From RGIG3009 sp964433065 (GTDB taxonomy: Bacteria > Bacillota > Clostridia > Oscillospirales > Acutalibacteraceae), in NCBI GenBank assembly GCA_964433065.1, contig CAYSPZ010000019.1:1-24763 (forward strand): a DNA stretch of 24,763 nt. Direction: 5' to 3'. Below the pieces are notes generated by a model that made no database searches, was not told the origin of the DNA, and saw only the letters and a program-made list of their open reading frames with translations. The translations under genes and the position numbers were made by a program. Position 1 is the first letter of the stretch, and the number at the start of each line of letters is the position of its first letter. Below, in pieces: positions 22,798-24,763 of the stretch.

Positions 22798-24763
22798 ATG
22801 AACAAAACATTATATCAGATCATCGTATTGGATAAATCGCATCGCAAACAACGTCGTCGCGTGGAAGAGATCGCGCCTGCGTATGCGAAAGCGAAGTATA
22901 CTCCTGCCGAGCGGATGTCCCGTCGGTTTGCGTGGTTGTGCGAACAGGAAACACCGACCATGCTTCCGACCGAGCGCATCTGTATGATGCGGACCATTGA
23001 GAACGTTCCCGCCATCTTTACCGAAGAAGAGTGGGAAGAGATGCGTCGTGTCAAGAAAGGACACGAGGCATGGCATTACACCAACCTGACGGTCGATTAC
23101 GCGCGGCTGCTTAAAGACGGATTGCAGACGCTTGCCGATAACGGTGACGAGAATACCGCCCGTTCGGTGAACGCGTTACTGGCACTTGCCGATCGTTATC
23201 GCGCGGCGGCGATTGAGGCGGGGAACACGGTGGTGGCGCAGAACCTTGAAAAGGCGCCCCGTTTTGGTGCGACCTCGTTCATCGAAGCGTTGCAGTTGAT
23301 CCGTTTGATCAATTTCGGTCTGTGGCTTGAAGGGAATACCCACAACACGCTCGGTCGGTTTGACCAGTATTTGTATCCGTATTATAAGGCGGACAAAGAA
23401 AAGGGGATCCTGACCGACGACGAGGCGCTGGAACTGATCGAAGAATTTTTCTTAGCGCTCAACCGTGACAGCGATCTGTATCCCGGCGTGCAGCAGGGGG
23501 ATAACGGACAGAGTATGATGCTCGGCGGCAAGACGCTTGAGGGCAACGGATTTAACGATCTGTCCTTCTTGTGCTTGCGCGCGAGTACCGAACTGAAGGT
23601 CATTGACCCGAAGATCAACGTGCGTGTGGACAAGGATACACCCGACGACGTATTCACGTTGTGCAGTGAGTTGACCAAGGTAGGGCTTGGGTTCCCGCAG
23701 TATTCGAACGATGACGTGGTGTTGCCCGCGCTCGAAGCGTACGGGTATGCGCCCGAAGACGCGATCAACTACACGGTTGCCGCGTGTTGGGAATTCATCA
23801 TTCCCGCGGTGGGCGGGGATATCCCGAACGTGGCGGCATTGTCGATGCCCGCGGTGGTGGATACCTGTATGCGCCGCGATCTGAAAGATTGCAAGACGTT
23901 TGAGGAATTTTATCAGAAGGTGGACGCGGAAGTTCACGCGCGGTGTGATGAGTTGTGCGCGTCGTTTGTGAATATGTGGACCATTCCGTCGCCGCTTCTG
24001 TTGTCGATGATGAACTGGGACGGCGAAAAACCGAAGTACCGCAATTTCGGTATGCACGGTGTGGGTCTTTCCACCGCCGCTGACTCGCTGACCGCGATCG
24101 AACAACACATTTTCAACAAAAAAGACGTGACGGTGGATCAACTGATCGTCGCGGTGGATGCAAACTACGACAACGATCCCGAATTGTTGCACCTGTTGCG
24201 GTTTGAAACACCGAAACTGGGTCAGAACAACGATGTTGCCGACCAGAACTTGGTACGGCTCGTGGACACGTTTGCCGACGCGCTCGACGGTAAACGCAAC
24301 GAGTTCGGCGGATGCTGGCGCGCGGGTACGGGGTCTGCGATGTATTATCTGTGGATGGCGGATGAGATCGGCGCGACACCCGACGGACGGCGCAGTGAAG
24401 AGCCGTTTGCGGCGAACTATTCCATCAGTTTGCTCACCAAAGTGGACGGTCCGTTCTCGCTCATTCGCTCGATGACCAAGCCTCATCTGGAACGCGCGTG
24501 TAACGGCGGTCCTTTGACGCTTGAATTCCACGATTCGATGTTCCGTACCCCCGACGCGGTGGCGCAGATCGGGCAATTCGTCAAGCAGTTCGTATTACTC
24601 GGCGGACACCAGTTGCAACTCAATGCGGTCAACGCGGATACGTTACACGATGCGCAGGCGCATCCGGAAAACTATCAACAACTGATCGTGCGGATCTGGG
24701 GTTGGAGTGCGTATTTCGTGGAACTCGACCGTGATTTCCAGAACCACGTGATCGCGAGACAGG
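22798..24763 (+). CDS. Glycyl radical enzyme, pyruvate formate-lyase-like, function unknown (3' truncated)
   Basis: The frame is open from ATG 22798 (AAAGGTG upstream) to the window edge, 655 residues so far. Glycyl radical enzymes use a Gly radical and a Cys thiyl radical for anaerobic C-C, C-O or C-N cleavage. The active-site Cys is C330 in NYTVAACWEFIIP, with E332 two residues later, as in the dehydratase/lyase branch (C-x-E) and not the CC of true pyruvate formate-lyase. The radical Gly is G635 in RIWGWSAYF, where the usual loop is RVxGYS. GGHQLQLNAVNADTL just before it is family-typical. Only about 10-20 residues should be missing, giving about 670, shorter than most members (760-850). 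Its activase is not in the window. Confidence 0.88.
   Translation, partial: MNKTLYQIIVLDKSHRKQRRRVEEIAPAYAKAKYTPAERMSRRFAWLCEQETPTMLPTERICMMRTIENVPAIFTEEEWEEMRRVKKGHEAWHYTNLTVDYARLLKDGLQTLADNGDENTARSVNALLALADRYRAAAIEAGNTVVAQNLEKAPRFGATSFIEALQLIRLINFGLWLEGNTHNTLGRFDQYLYPYYKADKEKGILTDDEALELIEEFFLALNRDSDLYPGVQQGDNGQSMMLGGKTLEGNGFNDLSFLCLRASTELKVIDPKINVRVDKDTPDDVFTLCSELTKVGLGFPQYSNDDVVLPALEAYGYAPEDAINYTVAACWEFIIPAVGGDIPNVAALSMPAVVDTCMRRDLKDCKTFEEFYQKVDAEVHARCDELCASFVNMWTIPSPLLLSMMNWDGEKPKYRNFGMHGVGLSTAADSLTAIEQHIFNKKDVTVDQLIVAVDANYDNDPELLHLLRFETPKLGQNNDVADQNLVRLVDTFADALDGKRNEFGGCWRAGTGSAMYYLWMADEIGATPDGRRSEEPFAANYSISLLTKVDGPFSLIRSMTKPHLERACNGGPLTLEFHDSMFRTPDAVAQIGQFVKQFVLLGGHQLQLNAVNADTLHDAQAHPENYQQLIVRIWGWSAYFVELDRDFQNHVIARQ

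Noticed and set aside
1..24763. CRISPR array or prophage
   Set aside because: No regularly spaced direct repeats, cas genes, integrase or phage structural genes were seen.

Overview
The window looks like chromosomal DNA from an anaerobic Firmicute of class Clostridia, probably an uncultured Oscillospirales/Ruminococcaceae-type gut bacterium. This is an inference from gene order (yicC-remA-gmk-rpoZ-priA-def-fmt-rsmB-rlmN-prpC-prkC-rsgA), strong Shine-Dalgarno sites, a stand-alone decarboxylase alpha subunit, a glycyl radical enzyme and Thr-rich secreted tails. No plasmid, phage, rRNA or tRNA gene was seen.

Layout. (1) 3-1388: 3' part of a biotin-dependent carboxyltransferase alpha subunit (OadA/PycB type), followed by a short hairpin. 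(2) 1451-13792: a long same-strand housekeeping run for RNA metabolism, biofilm/matrix regulation, nucleotide synthesis, replication restart, N-terminal Met processing, rRNA modification, the PrpC/PrkC phosphatase-kinase pair and RsgA, closed by a strong terminator at 13805-13844. A 275-bp non-coding element interrupts it between def and fmt. (3) 13908-19545: a sigma-A promoter, a PucR/CdaR-type regulator, then ftsE, ftsX, a secreted coiled-coil M23 peptidase, an S41-family protein whose catalytic Ser is replaced by Gly, and a frameshifted small XRE-type gene, ended by a bidirectional terminator. (4) 19589-21331 (minus): an ABC exporter half-transporter. (5) 21352-21904: two adjacent non-coding elements. 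The first is a second copy, roughly 88% identical by eye, of the element at 6360-6634. The second is another family with 25-bp terminal inverted repeats. (6) 21902-22687 (minus): an AraC regulator, divergent from a glycyl radical enzyme (22798 to the window end), with overlapping promoters between them.

How the genes work together. Region 2 is a conserved growth-control operon; PrkC senses muropeptides through PASTA repeats and is opposed by PrpC. Region 3 is the FtsEX machine, in which an ABC ATPase and membrane partner activate a periplasm-facing murein hydrolase; the adjacent S41 protein looks like a pseudoprotease and may be a scaffold. Region 6 is probably a regulator plus its catabolic enzyme.

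Most unusual: the non-coding elements, whose ends resemble tRNA T-arms. Their terminal stems differ between copies but stay complementary within each copy. All three elements share a GCAAGGC-NNNN-GCCTTGC hairpin, and two of them supply the stop codon of a neighbouring gene. Next come the Ser-to-Gly S41 protein and the short glycyl radical enzyme with a CWE active site and a WGW radical loop.
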